Shown: one piece after another, positions 32,683 through 40,382 of the stretch | How positions within the stretch are numbered: position 1 is the first letter of the stretch | Layout of the letters: each line of letters opens with the position of its first letter | From: a virus | Virus record (IMG/VR): IMGVR_UViG_3300046722_000226 | Coordinates: 1-64,000 of that record | Direction: 5' to 3' (one strand) | DNA: 64,000 nucleotides | Translations under genes and position numbers: made by a program | Notes under the pieces: model-generated | Seen by the model: only the letters and a program-made list of their open reading frames with translations | Databases searched by the model: none | What the model was told of the DNA's origin: nothing

Positions 32683-32878
32683 CGATTACGGCACCGGCAA
32701 ATTGGTTCGCGTCGTCTGCGACCGCTTTGTGGCCGGGCTGCTGATAGGACGCGAGAGCCGGCGGGTCGTCGTCGCAGCGCCAATCTTGCGCCACTACCTC
32801 GGCTGCTCGGAAGATAAACTGAGGCAGAGCTTGCGGAGGCTGGGCCTGAAGGCGACCGTGGTGCGGGATTATGGCTGA
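32672..32878 (+). CDS. Small hypothetical protein
   Basis: 68 residues; GTG at 32672 is followed by ATG at 32675. VRVVCDRFVAGLLIGRESRR and LRHYLGCSEDKLRQSLRRLG, the second like a helix-turn-helix half. Basic; may bind nucleic acid. Overlaps both neighbours. Confidence 0.5.
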   Translation: MMADDYGTGKLVRVVCDRFVAGLLIGRESRRVVVAAPILRHYLGCSEDKLRQSLRRLGLKATVVRDYG

Positions 32879-33197
32879 GCCGCCGCCGAACGGGCACGGC
32901 ACCGGCACGGTCGGGGCGGTCAGTCGAACCGCGTCGAAGCTGATCGACACCCTGCCAGCGCAGTTCATGGTTCTGGTGCTGTTGAACTCGATCTACGTGG
33001 TCGGCATGCTCTGGTTCCTCAACGTGCAGGCCGATCGGCGCGACCGTAACCTCGGTCCGATCATTACGTCCTGCTTGCAACAGGTGCCGATCTCGGTGGT
33101 GGAGCGACTGTTGAACCGCGAGCAGCAGGACCGGGATATACTGGACGAATACGCCAAGCCACCGGAGCCGCGCCCCCATCCGAGGCCGCCACAATGA
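32871..33197 (+). CDS. Membrane-anchored small protein
   Basis: 108 residues. A Gly-rich N-terminus, an amphipathic helix, one membrane span LPAQFMVLVLLNSIYVVGML (about 28-47), a helical cytoplasmic-type region with NREQQDRDILDEYAKPPEP and a Pro-rich end. Similar one-span proteins with Pro tails occur in phage head regions, function unknown. Confidence 0.6.
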   Translation: MAEPPPNGHGTGTVGAVSRTASKLIDTLPAQFMVLVLLNSIYVVGMLWFLNVQADRRDRNLGPIITSCLQQVPISVVERLLNREQQDRDILDEYAKPPEPRPHPRPPQ

Positions 33198-34024
33198 TCC
33201 GCATGGTTGCGCTCGTGCCCTGGATCAACTGGGACCGTGAAGGTCAGGTCTATCCGGGAATGGAGTTTTTCGCACCCGAAAACAGGGCGCGGGAACTGAA
33301 GCTGTCTGGGCTGGCTATCCCGGCGGTAGGAGACGGGACACGGATCAAGGTGATGGCTGATGCGCCCGCTGACGGGTCGCCTCCACCGCGTCCCAGACCG
33401 CGCCCAAGGGCTGGCAAGCGCGCGCTGCTGCAACTCGCTGCGGGCGCTGACTTCGTGCGCATGCTCGATCTGACGGCAGACGTGCACGCGCGCTACTGCG
33501 CCGCCTGGGGAGTCGAGTTCATCGCGCAGCGCGAGGACCGCCCGAAGAAAGTCGTGCGCCCCCTGCACTGGCGCAAAGTCGAAATGATGGGCTGGGCGCT
33601 GGATCGCGGCTTCGAACAGGTGCTCTGGCTCGACGCCGACAGCATCATCGTTGACGCGAGCGTGGACCTGTTCAGCACGTGCACGTGGGGGGTCGGCCTC
33701 TGCGAGTGCTGGGACAGCCCAACGACGCCGCGACATCTCAACACGGGGGTGGTGTGGCTGGCGTCCTCCGACGAGGTGCGCGCCTTCGTAGCCGCGTGGC
33801 AAGCGATGCCGCCGCATATGAAATGGGAGGACCAGGGAGCGCTCATCGAACTGATGAATCAGCGGCGTTGGCGCAACCTGCTGACGATCCTGCCGAACCG
33901 CTTCAATTGGGTCGAGAAGCACATGGAGTCCGACCGGCCCGTCGTGCGTTCCTTCCACGGCGAGCGCGACCGGCTGCTGCGCATGCAGGCGCTGCTGTCG
34001 CGCGGGGTCGAGCAGGCCGCTTGA
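33194..34024 (+). CDS. Glycosyltransferase (GT-A fold) with N-terminal phage small domain
   Basis: 276 residues. Residues 1-48 (RMVALVPWINWDREGQVYPG, then ENRARELKLSGLAIP) resemble the short stand-alone phage proteins with an 'A..L...GLA.P' end found near connector genes. A Pro/Arg linker (about 55-72) leads to a GT-A domain with VEFIAQREDRPKKVVRPLHW, QVLWLDADSIIVDASVDLFS (DxD near 146-148), TPRHLNTGVVWL and ALIELMNQRRW, most like GT34-type galactosyl/mannosyltransferases. The fusion could place sugar transfer on the virion. Head-region location supports this only indirectly. Confidence 0.75.
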   Translation: MIRMVALVPWINWDREGQVYPGMEFFAPENRARELKLSGLAIPAVGDGTRIKVMADAPADGSPPPRPRPRPRAGKRALLQLAAGADFVRMLDLTADVHARYCAAWGVEFIAQREDRPKKVVRPLHWRKVEMMGWALDRGFEQVLWLDADSIIVDASVDLFSTCTWGVGLCECWDSPTTPRHLNTGVVWLASSDEVRAFVAAWQAMPPHMKWEDQGALIELMNQRRWRNLLTILPNRFNWVEKHMESDRPVVRSFHGERDRLLRMQALLSRGVEQAA

Positions 34025-34896
34025 CGCCGCTCGTCCTGCGCTGTCCCTACGGGCTGGGAGACGCGATCTACATCCGCCCGGTGATCCGCGATCAGGCGCT
34101 GAAGCGTGACGTCTATTGCGAGACGCCGTGGCCTGAACTCTACGAGGACCTCCCGGTCAGGTTCATCGAGCCTCCGACGACGCTGCGGGTGCAGGCGGCG
34201 CAGATGAAGCGCCAGCTTCCCTCACGCTGGTCGCCCCGCCCTGCGGTCGCCGAGACGCGCACCCTCTACTACAGCGCGGAGGCGTTCTCCCAGGGCAACG
34301 TCTATCAAGCGATGGCGCACCAGATGGAGCCGGTCGCGCGACCGCTCTGGGACCTCCCGGACATGGGCCCCTGCCCGTTCGACACGTCTGACTCCCCGCT
34401 GGTGATCGTACGACCGTGCGTCGTGCGCAAGGACTGGCCGAACCCGTCGCGCAACCCTCGACCGGAATACGTCGCGCAGATCTCGGGCGATTTGAAAGCG
34501 CGCGGCTACGCGGTGGTGGTCGTCTGCGACTTGTCGGCGGGGGAAGAGTGGATCGAGGGCGAGATGCCCCCGCACAACTACGCGCTGACAAACGGCGAAC
34601 TCTCGACGCGCCAACTGCTTGCATCCGTGCAGAATGCAGCGCTGCTGGTGGGCGGCGTCGGATGGATTGTTCCAGCAGCCATAGCAGCGCACACTCCTGC
34701 CTTCATCGTGCTCGGCGGAAACGGCGGGGCTAACGCTCCCGACAAGATCATCGATCCGCGCATGGACGCGAGGTTAGTGGGGTTTGCATGGCCGGAGACG
34801 CTTTGCCTTTGCAGCGATCAACATCACCAGTGCCGGAAGGATATTCCCGATCTGATGCAGCAGTGGCAAGCGTGGCGTGGATCGATCAATCTCTGA
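34021..34896 (+). CDS. GT9/heptosyltransferase-like glycosyltransferase
   Basis: 291 residues from the TTG at 34021, which overlaps the previous stop; other starts would truncate the LVLRCPYGLGDAIYIRPVIR motif that marks the nucleotide-sugar transferase fold (compare ADP-heptose:LPS transferases). RPCVVRKDWPNPSRNPRPEY and STRQLLASVQNAALLVGGVG then PAFIVLGGNGGANAP are the C-terminal donor-site parts. The 3' 109 bases overlap the methyltransferase frame. It may extend or begin a glycan on virion or host surface. Confidence 0.7.
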   Translation: MTPLVLRCPYGLGDAIYIRPVIRDQALKRDVYCETPWPELYEDLPVRFIEPPTTLRVQAAQMKRQLPSRWSPRPAVAETRTLYYSAEAFSQGNVYQAMAHQMEPVARPLWDLPDMGPCPFDTSDSPLVIVRPCVVRKDWPNPSRNPRPEYVAQISGDLKARGYAVVVVCDLSAGEEWIEGEMPPHNYALTNGELSTRQLLASVQNAALLVGGVGWIVPAAIAAHTPAFIVLGGNGGANAPDKIIDPRMDARLVGFAWPETLCLCSDQHHQCRKDIPDLMQQWQAWRGSINL

Positions 34897-35525
34897 TCAG
34901 GCTGCTGCGCACTGAAGACAGCCTGCAATGGTTCGTCGAGTTCGACATTGGCTTCTATCCGGTGCCCGACATCACACTGGTATATGACGAAGCCTATTTC
35001 GCGAAATATGTCGGCTACGCAAAGACGGCGCGCGGCAGGCTCTTGAACCGTCAGCGCGTCTCGCTCGTGCGGCGGCACTGGCCGGGCGCGGTCGTCGATG
35101 TCGGCATCGGCTGCGGATCCTTCATCGAGGCTATCGGTGACGATTCGAAGGGCTTCGACATCAACCCCGCCGCAGTTCGCTGGCTGATCAAGCACAACTG
35201 CTTCCGTGATCCGTATCTGCACGGCGTAGATGCCGCCACATTTTGGGACAGCATCGAGCACATCGCCGACTTCCCGTCGCTGCTCGCGCGCGTGCGCCAG
35301 TTCGTCTTCATCAGCGTTCCGATCTTCGAAGGCTCGGCGCACGTGCTGCGTTCGAAACACTATCGCCGGGACGAGCATTACTGGTATTTCACCGAAGCCG
35401 GTCTGACGCGCCTAATGGCACGGCTCGGCTGGGCGCTGGTCGAATCGAACGATGCGGAGACAAGGGCGGGACGCGAGGGGATAGGCTCGTTCGCGTTTCA
35501 CCGGGAGGACGCGCCGTGCTGGTAA
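34788..35525 (+). CDS. Class I SAM-dependent methyltransferase
   Basis: 245 residues from the ATG at 34788; a start at the GTG at 34872 would reduce the overlap with the upstream gene from 109 to 25 bases. GAVVDVGIGCGSFIEAIGDD is motif I for SAM (GxGxG variant), followed by FDINPAAVRWLIK, TFWDSIEHIAD and ARVRQFVFISVPIF. HYWYFTEAGLTRLMARLGW is the usual C-terminal part. It may methylate a sugar, as in glycan-tailoring clusters, given the adjacent transferases. Confidence 0.75.
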   Translation: MAGDALPLQRSTSPVPEGYSRSDAAVASVAWIDQSLIRLLRTEDSLQWFVEFDIGFYPVPDITLVYDEAYFAKYVGYAKTARGRLLNRQRVSLVRRHWPGAVVDVGIGCGSFIEAIGDDSKGFDINPAAVRWLIKHNCFRDPYLHGVDAATFWDSIEHIADFPSLLARVRQFVFISVPIFEGSAHVLRSKHYRRDEHYWYFTEAGLTRLMARLGWALVESNDAETRAGREGIGSFAFHREDAPCW

Positions 35526-35677
35526 GCATTCTCATCCTCGCCCTGCTCTTGGTCGCGCTCGGGTTACTGCCGACGTCGCCACGCATGGCAGACTACGAGT
35601 GGGGCTACTATCCGAGTGGCACCAGCTTCCTGTTGATCATCATCCTGCTCGTGCTGCTGGGGACGGGATATTTGTGA
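35516..35677 (+). CDS. DUF3309-like two-span membrane peptide
   Basis: 53 residues from the GTG at 35516. VSILILALLLVALGLLPTSP, then EWGYYPSGTSFLLIIILLVL match the DUF3309 layout: a hydrophobic span, a P-T-x-P-like turn, a WGYxPSG motif and a second span. DUF3309 proteins are common in alphaproteobacterial genomes, so this looks acquired from a host. Overlaps both neighbours; function unknown. Confidence 0.75.
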   Translation: MLVSILILALLLVALGLLPTSPRMADYEWGYYPSGTSFLLIIILLVLLGTGYL

Positions 35678-36366
35678 TGTTGGTCACGAAGACAGCGCGC
35701 GCGCGCACTGTAGGCGAAGAGCCGGTCACGCTCGACGAAGCGCGCCAGCACCTTCGTCTCGACGTCGGCGGAAGTCCTCCTTCGCATCCAGACGACGGGC
35801 TGATCGTCGAGTGGATCACTGCCGCGCGCCAGTTCGTCGAGCAGGAAACCGGCCTGACGCTCGTCACCGCTTCAGTGACGGATGTGCGCGACAGCTTCGA
35901 AGGCACTGCGCAGCGCCACTCCATGGGCGCGCAATACAGCTACGGATACGCCTGGGGTTACGGCTACTATCCCGGCGAGGGGTCGTTCCTGTGGGATCGC
36001 GGCCACGGCGGGGGACGCCCGTCGTTCGTGCTGCTGCGCGCGCCGGTCATCTCGATTGACTCGTTGCGCTACGTCGACACCAGCGGCATCGAGCAGACGA
36101 TGACGGAGGACGAGTATCGCGCCACCGACGACGGCGTGCTGACGCGCCTGGAGCCTGCGCTCGGGCTGTCATGGCCGGTTCCCTACTACGGTGCGCACGG
36201 CGTGGTGACGGTCGACTATACGTGCGGTTACGACCCCGATCCGGTGCCCTCCGCGTTGGTGACCGCCGTGAAGATGATGCTGGCCATCTACTATGAGAAC
36301 CGCAGCCCGATTGCGATCAAGCCGCTCGGCTTCGATGCGCTCGTCGACAAGTATCGGGTGCTCTGA
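35677..36366 (+). CDS. Head-tail connector protein (gp6-like)
   Basis: 229 residues from the ATG at 35677. VTLDEARQHLRLDVGGSPPS, HPDDGLIVEWITAARQFVEQ and ETGLTLVTASVTDVRDSF form the N-terminal half; FVLLRAPVISIDSLRYVDTS and SALVTAVKMMLAIYYENRSP complete the gp6/phiE125-gp8-type connector. A Tyr/Gly-rich insert (YSYGYAWGYGYYPGEGSFLW, about 87-106) is unusual in length. Confidence 0.85.
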   Translation: MLVTKTARARTVGEEPVTLDEARQHLRLDVGGSPPSHPDDGLIVEWITAARQFVEQETGLTLVTASVTDVRDSFEGTAQRHSMGAQYSYGYAWGYGYYPGEGSFLWDRGHGGGRPSFVLLRAPVISIDSLRYVDTSGIEQTMTEDEYRATDDGVLTRLEPALGLSWPVPYYGAHGVVTVDYTCGYDPDPVPSALVTAVKMMLAIYYENRSPIAIKPLGFDALVDKYRVL

Positions 36367-36998
36367 TGCAGACGCAATTCCCGAAGCCCATTCCAGGCTT
36401 CGACATCCCGCCTCTGGTTCCGCAGTCGATACCGCCGCGCTCGGTTCCGCCATGGTGGGAGCGCAAGCACTTCCTGTCGTTCCTGATCGAGCACTTCGAC
36501 TGGAAGATGGGGGCCGAGATCGGCGTCGCAGAAGGTCGCACATCGTCCTACCTGCTGGGCAAACATCCAGAACTGCACATGATCGGGGTCGATGCACGGA
36601 GGGTGTTCTTCGACCACGCCGGGCCGGACGATTTTATGTGCTGGGACCATGACGCGCTGCGCATACTTGCGGAGGCTAATCTCGCTCCGTTCAAAGACCG
36701 CTGGGCGATGTTCGAAACGCTAAGCGTCGAGGCCGCCGAGAAGGTGCCTGACGGAAGCCTGGACTTCGTGTTCATCGACGCTGACCACAGCGAGGGCGCG
36801 TGCCGCGCCGACATCATCGCGTGGCTGCCGAAGGTGCGTGCGAACGGCTGGCTGCTCGGGCACGACATCAACTGGAGCGGCGTGCGCGCGGCGGTCGACG
36901 ACCTCTATCCTGGCTATCACATCGGCCCCGACGTCGTGTGGTTCCGCCCGGTGCATCCGGTCGTGAACTGGTGGTGGTGGCTGTATGTCGGAAACTAA
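36366..36998 (+). CDS. Class I SAM-dependent methyltransferase (Methyltransf_24-like)
   Basis: 210 residues; its ATG shares one base with the connector stop. WKMGAEIGVAEGRTSSYLLG is SAM motif I (about 47-66), ELHMIGVDARRVF motif II, and LDFVFIDADHSEGACRADII motif IV, typical of Methyltransf_24. It is inserted between two connector genes, not with a target obvious from order. With the glycosyltransferases nearby it may methylate sugars or a virion protein. Confidence 0.8.
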   Translation: MQTQFPKPIPGFDIPPLVPQSIPPRSVPPWWERKHFLSFLIEHFDWKMGAEIGVAEGRTSSYLLGKHPELHMIGVDARRVFFDHAGPDDFMCWDHDALRILAEANLAPFKDRWAMFETLSVEAAEKVPDGSLDFVFIDADHSEGACRADIIAWLPKVRANGWLLGHDINWSGVRAAVDDLYPGYHIGPDVVWFRPVHPVVNWWWWLYVGN

Positions 36999-37380
36999 AA
37001 AGCAACAGCCAGCAGCCGGTGCTCGCGTCGTCTATCGCTCAGAATGCGGAGACGACTACTTCGGCGCAATCGCTGCTATCTCGCCCGCCGGGGTCGCCAC
37101 GCTGGCGCTCGACAATGGAATGCGCGTCTCAGGCGTCGAGCAAAGCGATGCGCCAGACAACACGCTTTTTCTCAACAGTTGGAACGTGATCGAGCAGAGT
37201 CCTTCGCAGACGGAGCGCAGCGACGAGCCGGGCATCTGGCTCGATGCGCTTTGCGCGGGGCTGGTGGCGGCGCTCGTCGATGCAGCAGACGGGCACTTTC
37301 CGCTGAACGCGAGCGGGCTTCCAGCAGCGCTTGACTCCTTCCGCAGGGGCGTCGGGCTGGTGCTCGACATCAAAGACTGA
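36985..37380 (+). CDS. Hypothetical protein
   Basis: 131 residues, ATG 14 bases inside the previous gene. VYRSECGDDYFGAIAAISPA, ATLALDNGMRVSGVEQSDAP and LFLNSWNVIEQ suggest a small SH3-like beta domain, then a helical region LDALCAGLVAALVDAADGHF. No family recognised. Confidence 0.55.
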   Translation: MSETKKQQPAAGARVVYRSECGDDYFGAIAAISPAGVATLALDNGMRVSGVEQSDAPDNTLFLNSWNVIEQSPSQTERSDEPGIWLDALCAGLVAALVDAADGHFPLNASGLPAALDSFRRGVGLVLDIKD

Positions 37381-37757
37381 TGGCGCTCAACGTCCCCACG
37401 ATCGGAAAGCTGCGCGAGCGAATCCGCATCGACAAGCAGGTGATCGTGCCTGACAGCATGGGCGGGCAGCCAGTGACGTGGCAGCCATACGTCACGATTT
37501 GGGCACAAGTGGTGCCTATCCCTGGCGGCCCTGGCGAGCAGGTCGAGGGCGGCGGGCTGGCGGCAGTCGCTACCTACCAGTTCGTGGTGCGCCGCCGCGC
37601 CGACCTGAGTGAAGTGCAGCGCATCGTCTGGCCCGTCGATCCGATGACCGGCGCGGACATCCCGGCCTCGCTTCAGTTCAACGTCCGTTCGGTTGATCTG
37701 CCGCCCAGCCTGGAAATGTATATGGCCATCGAAGCCGAAGCCGGGGTGGCGATATGA
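37380..37757 (+). CDS. Head-tail adaptor (head closure) protein
   Basis: 125 residues. IGKLRERIRIDKQVIVPDSM and GGQPVTWQPYVTIWAQVVPI, then YQFVVRRRADLSEVQRI are the classic head-tail adaptor (Phage_H_T_join) landmarks. It should seat between connector and tail. One-base overlap upstream, ATGA downstream. Confidence 0.85.
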   Translation: MALNVPTIGKLRERIRIDKQVIVPDSMGGQPVTWQPYVTIWAQVVPIPGGPGEQVEGGGLAAVATYQFVVRRRADLSEVQRIVWPVDPMTGADIPASLQFNVRSVDLPPSLEMYMAIEAEAGVAI

Positions 37758-38233
37758 GCCTGATAGAAGGTCACTCGCGCGCGACGTTGGACAAGCGTTT
37801 CAACGCGCTTCTAAACCGCCTGCCTGAGGTCGTCACCCAGCAGTTGAAGAACACCATCAACCAGTCCGGCAATGAACTCTACAACGCGATGATGGCGCGC
37901 GTTCCCAGGCGCACTGGGAGGCTGGCGAAAGCTATCGGGTTCAAACTCGACAAGAACGGACTGGTGGCTCAAGTGGGCTTCTCCAGCCAAGTGTTCCCAC
38001 GGCAGTGGAAAGCTGGAGGGCGCTTCGCCCATCTGATCGAGTTCGGCACGAAGGGAACCTCCGGTGGTGGGCGGATCAGCAAGAAGACCGGCAAACCCCT
38101 GCGCGCGCACGCAGCGACCCCAGCGCAGCCGTTCATCTTCCCGGCGCTGATCGAGAAGGGGCCTGAGATCATCGAACTGCACAAGGACGCGGTCGAGGGC
38201 GCGCTGGAACTGGCATCGCGAGGACTCGGGTGA
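37754..38233 (+). CDS. Tail completion protein, HK97 gp10-like
   Basis: 159 residues. ELYNAMMARVPRRTGRLAKA (about 36-55), GRFAHLIEFGTKGTSGGGRI and HAATPAQPFIFPALIEKGPE form the RTGxL, EFGT and PxPFxxPA signatures of the HK97 gp10 family. Expected to complete the tail end that joins the head. Confidence 0.9.
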   Translation: MSLIEGHSRATLDKRFNALLNRLPEVVTQQLKNTINQSGNELYNAMMARVPRRTGRLAKAIGFKLDKNGLVAQVGFSSQVFPRQWKAGGRFAHLIEFGTKGTSGGGRISKKTGKPLRAHAATPAQPFIFPALIEKGPEIIELHKDAVEGALELASRGLG

Positions 38234-38637
38234 GCGCGACGCTGGATGCTGGAGCAGCGGTGCAGACGGCGGTCTGGCAGGCGCTGACTGCCGTTCCGCC
38301 CATCGGCGCTGGCGTCTATGACAGGGTGCCTGAGAACGCAGCCTACCCCCAGATTGAAATCACGGGAGGAACGCAGCGCGACTGGTCGCATGCAGTCGTG
38401 CGTGGCGAGCAGATCACGGTCGAGATTCACGTCTGGAGCCGCTACAATGGCTACGCGGAAGCGCGAGCGCTGATGGCGGAAGTGCGCAGGCGGTTAGACC
38501 TTCAACCGCTGGTGCTGCCGGTCGACGGTATGAATCTCGTCGACATGATGTATACCACCACCGATCTGATGCTGGATGTTGACATGATGACACGGCATGG
38601 GATTGTTCGCTTCAACGCAACTGTGACGGTGCCGTAG
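38230..38637 (+). CDS. Tail terminator/completion protein (DUF3168)
   Basis: 135 residues, GTGA overlap. AAVQTAVWQALTAVPPIGAG, VYDRVPENAAYPQIEITGGT and ITVEIHVWSRYNGYAEARAL are typical of DUF3168 tail-terminator proteins. It should end tail-tube polymerisation. Confidence 0.85.
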   Translation: MSATLDAGAAVQTAVWQALTAVPPIGAGVYDRVPENAAYPQIEITGGTQRDWSHAVVRGEQITVEIHVWSRYNGYAEARALMAEVRRRLDLQPLVLPVDGMNLVDMMYTTTDLMLDVDMMTRHGIVRFNATVTVP

Positions 38638-38638
38638 C

Positions 38639-39493
38639 ATGTGGGTCGAGGCGACTGCGCTCTGTTCGTGGATCATGCCCAACCGCCGCGCGTTCTATTA
38701 CGTCAAGGGAAGCTTCGTCGATTTGCCCATCGATTGGGCTGCGAAGTTCATATCCGAGGGAACGGCGATTGTAGCGAAAGACCCGGAAGAGCCTGTGTTC
38801 GCCGAGCCGTTTGTCCCTCCCTCGCTCGGCAATGACATGCTGACGGTGGCATGCGTCTACAAAAGCGGCGGCAAGTATGACCACGCCGACTACGTGGGCA
38901 AGCTGGCGCGAGCAGTGAAGCGCCACCTGACGGTGCCGCATCGCTTCGTCTGCCTGACGGATGCAAAGCGCAAGGTCACTGCCGACATCGACGTCATTTT
39001 TCTGGAGAAGAACTGGCCGGGCTACTGGTCGAAGATCGAGATTCATCGGCCCGGCCTGTTCAAGGGGCCGCTGCTCTATCTCGACCTCGACACGGTGATC
39101 AGCGGCAACATCGACGGGTTGGCGAACATCGACGCGCCGCTAGCGATCGCCTGGGACATGATGCGCAACTGGGTCAACTCGTCGCTCCTGTTCACGCGCG
39201 TCGATCTGTCCTGTGTCTGGGAAGCGATGGTCGGGGACTCTGCCGACATCATCGCGCGATATGACAGCGGCAACGGCCCCTACCACGGGGACCAAGGTCT
39301 GCTTCAGGACGTGCTGACGGCGAAGCGGATCCAGTGGCGCTGGATGCAATCGATTCGCCCGCACGAAGTGATCTGGATGCCACCGGGCCTGCGGGGCAAC
39401 AAACCCCCTGCGGAAACAAAAATCGAGATGTGGTATGGGGACCCGAAGCAGCCGGATGTCGGCGGCGCGTGGCTTAACGAGCACTGGACGTAA
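38639..39493 (+). CDS. Glycosyltransferase with N-terminal phage small domain (second fusion)
   Basis: 284 residues. Residues about 1-55 (IMPNRRAFYYVKGSFVDLPI, then AAKFISEGTAIV) again resemble the short phage domain seen in the 33194 protein. From about 66 a GT-A domain: LTVACVYKSGGKYDHADYVG, VPHRFVCLTDAKRKV, GPLLYLDLDTVISGNIDGLA (DLD near 148-150), NSSLLFTRVDLSCVWEAMVG and HGDQGLLQDVL. It sits between tail terminator and major tail protein. Two independent proteins with the same fused layout argue for one shared function on virion parts. Confidence 0.75.
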   Translation: MWVEATALCSWIMPNRRAFYYVKGSFVDLPIDWAAKFISEGTAIVAKDPEEPVFAEPFVPPSLGNDMLTVACVYKSGGKYDHADYVGKLARAVKRHLTVPHRFVCLTDAKRKVTADIDVIFLEKNWPGYWSKIEIHRPGLFKGPLLYLDLDTVISGNIDGLANIDAPLAIAWDMMRNWVNSSLLFTRVDLSCVWEAMVGDSADIIARYDSGNGPYHGDQGLLQDVLTAKRIQWRWMQSIRPHEVIWMPPGLRGNKPPAETKIEMWYGDPKQPDVGGAWLNEHWT

Positions 39494-39541
39494 CCGCGAG
39501 CGTGCGGCGTCGCGCTCTTCTCTTAGTTGGGGACAAAAACA

Positions 39542-39982
39542 ATGGCTGCTCCGACGACTCCCGCCACCTTCACCACCGCCTACCGGGGGCGCGATGCGCT
39601 TTTGAAAGTTTCGGCTGACGGCGGCTCGACCTACACGCTGGTCGGGGGCTGCCGCACCACGAACGTCACCTACAATAACAACCCGGTGGATGTCAGCAAC
39701 GCGCTGTCGCAGGGCTACACCGAATTCATGCCGGACGCCGGGAACAAGGAACTGCAAGTCGCGCTGGACGGCATCATCACCAACGACGCGATGCAGATCA
39801 TCTTGGAGACGTCAGCGCGGGATCGCACACTGCTCGCTTATCGCATCAACTACAGCGGCGCGGGCATCTTCACCGGCTTCTTTGCCATCTCAACTTTCAC
39901 TATCAACGGCATCTACAATCAGGCCCAGACCTTCACCGCCGCGCTGGTGTCGTCAGGGCAGATTGTCTACACGCCGGGCTAA
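39542..39982 (+). CDS. Major tail (tube) protein, TP901-1-like
   Basis: 146 residues from the ATG at 39542; the earlier in-frame start at 39527 lacks a ribosome site. FTTAYRGRDALLKVSADGGS, NNPVDVSNALSQGYTEFMPD and ILETSARDRTLLAYRINYSG are typical of TP901-1 family tube proteins. Located in the correct place directly before the chaperone frames. Confidence 0.9.
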   Translation: MAAPTTPATFTTAYRGRDALLKVSADGGSTYTLVGGCRTTNVTYNNNPVDVSNALSQGYTEFMPDAGNKELQVALDGIITNDAMQIILETSARDRTLLAYRINYSGAGIFTGFFAISTFTINGIYNQAQTFTAALVSSGQIVYTPG

Positions 39983-39991
39983 GGGTGATCG

Positions 39992-40351
39992 ATGGCAACG
40001 CCTAACAAATTCCGCAAGGAAACTGAGCTTAAGCTCAACGGGCACACCTATGCCTGCCGCCCGTCACTCGACAAGATGGGGAGGATCGAGAGCCGGTTCG
40101 GTCCCGCCCTGCCGCTGCTGCGCCGCGTTGGGGCCGGAGAAGCGACCCAACTTGAACTGGCGCAGATCGTCGCCGTCATGCTGCGCGGTGTGCCGCACGC
40201 GCCGCGCGAGGCCGATATCCCGGAACTGATCTTCGAAGAGGGATCGGCTGGCATCGGCGGAAGCATCGTCAACTTCCTCGTCAACGGCGTGACGGTGGAC
40301 ACCCCGGAGAAGCCCGAAGAAGAGAATGCCGAGGGCGACGCGGGAAACTGA
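39992..40351 (+). CDS. Tail assembly chaperone, upstream frame (G; GTA-gp10-like)
   Basis: 119 residues. RKETELKLNGHTYACRPSLD and GRIESRFGPALPLLRRVGAG match the GTA-gp10-type chaperone, with a Glu-rich C-terminus. It ends ...GGA AAC TGA, and the heptamer GGGAAAC immediately before the stop is a -1 slippery sequence, so some ribosomes should continue into the next frame to give a ~202-residue G-T fusion that guides tape-measure folding. Confidence 0.9.
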   Translation: MATPNKFRKETELKLNGHTYACRPSLDKMGRIESRFGPALPLLRRVGAGEATQLELAQIVAVMLRGVPHAPREADIPELIFEEGSAGIGGSIVNFLVNGVTVDTPEKPEEENAEGDAGN

Positions 40352-40382
40352 CTGAGCCGAAGCCGCTGCCCTACCTTCGGCT
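40342..40382 (+). promoter_or_regulatory. Programmed -1 ribosomal frameshift signal
   Basis: Slippery heptamer GGGAAAC (40342-40348) is in the correct phase (G GGA AAC) and is followed at once by the TGA. Six bases after it begins a hairpin: AGCCGAAG (40355-40362) pairs perfectly with CTTCGGCT (40375-40382), loop 12 bases. After slippage the frame reads CTG ACT GAG onward to the stop at 40597-40599. The three elements match known chaperone frameshift sites. Confidence 0.88.
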
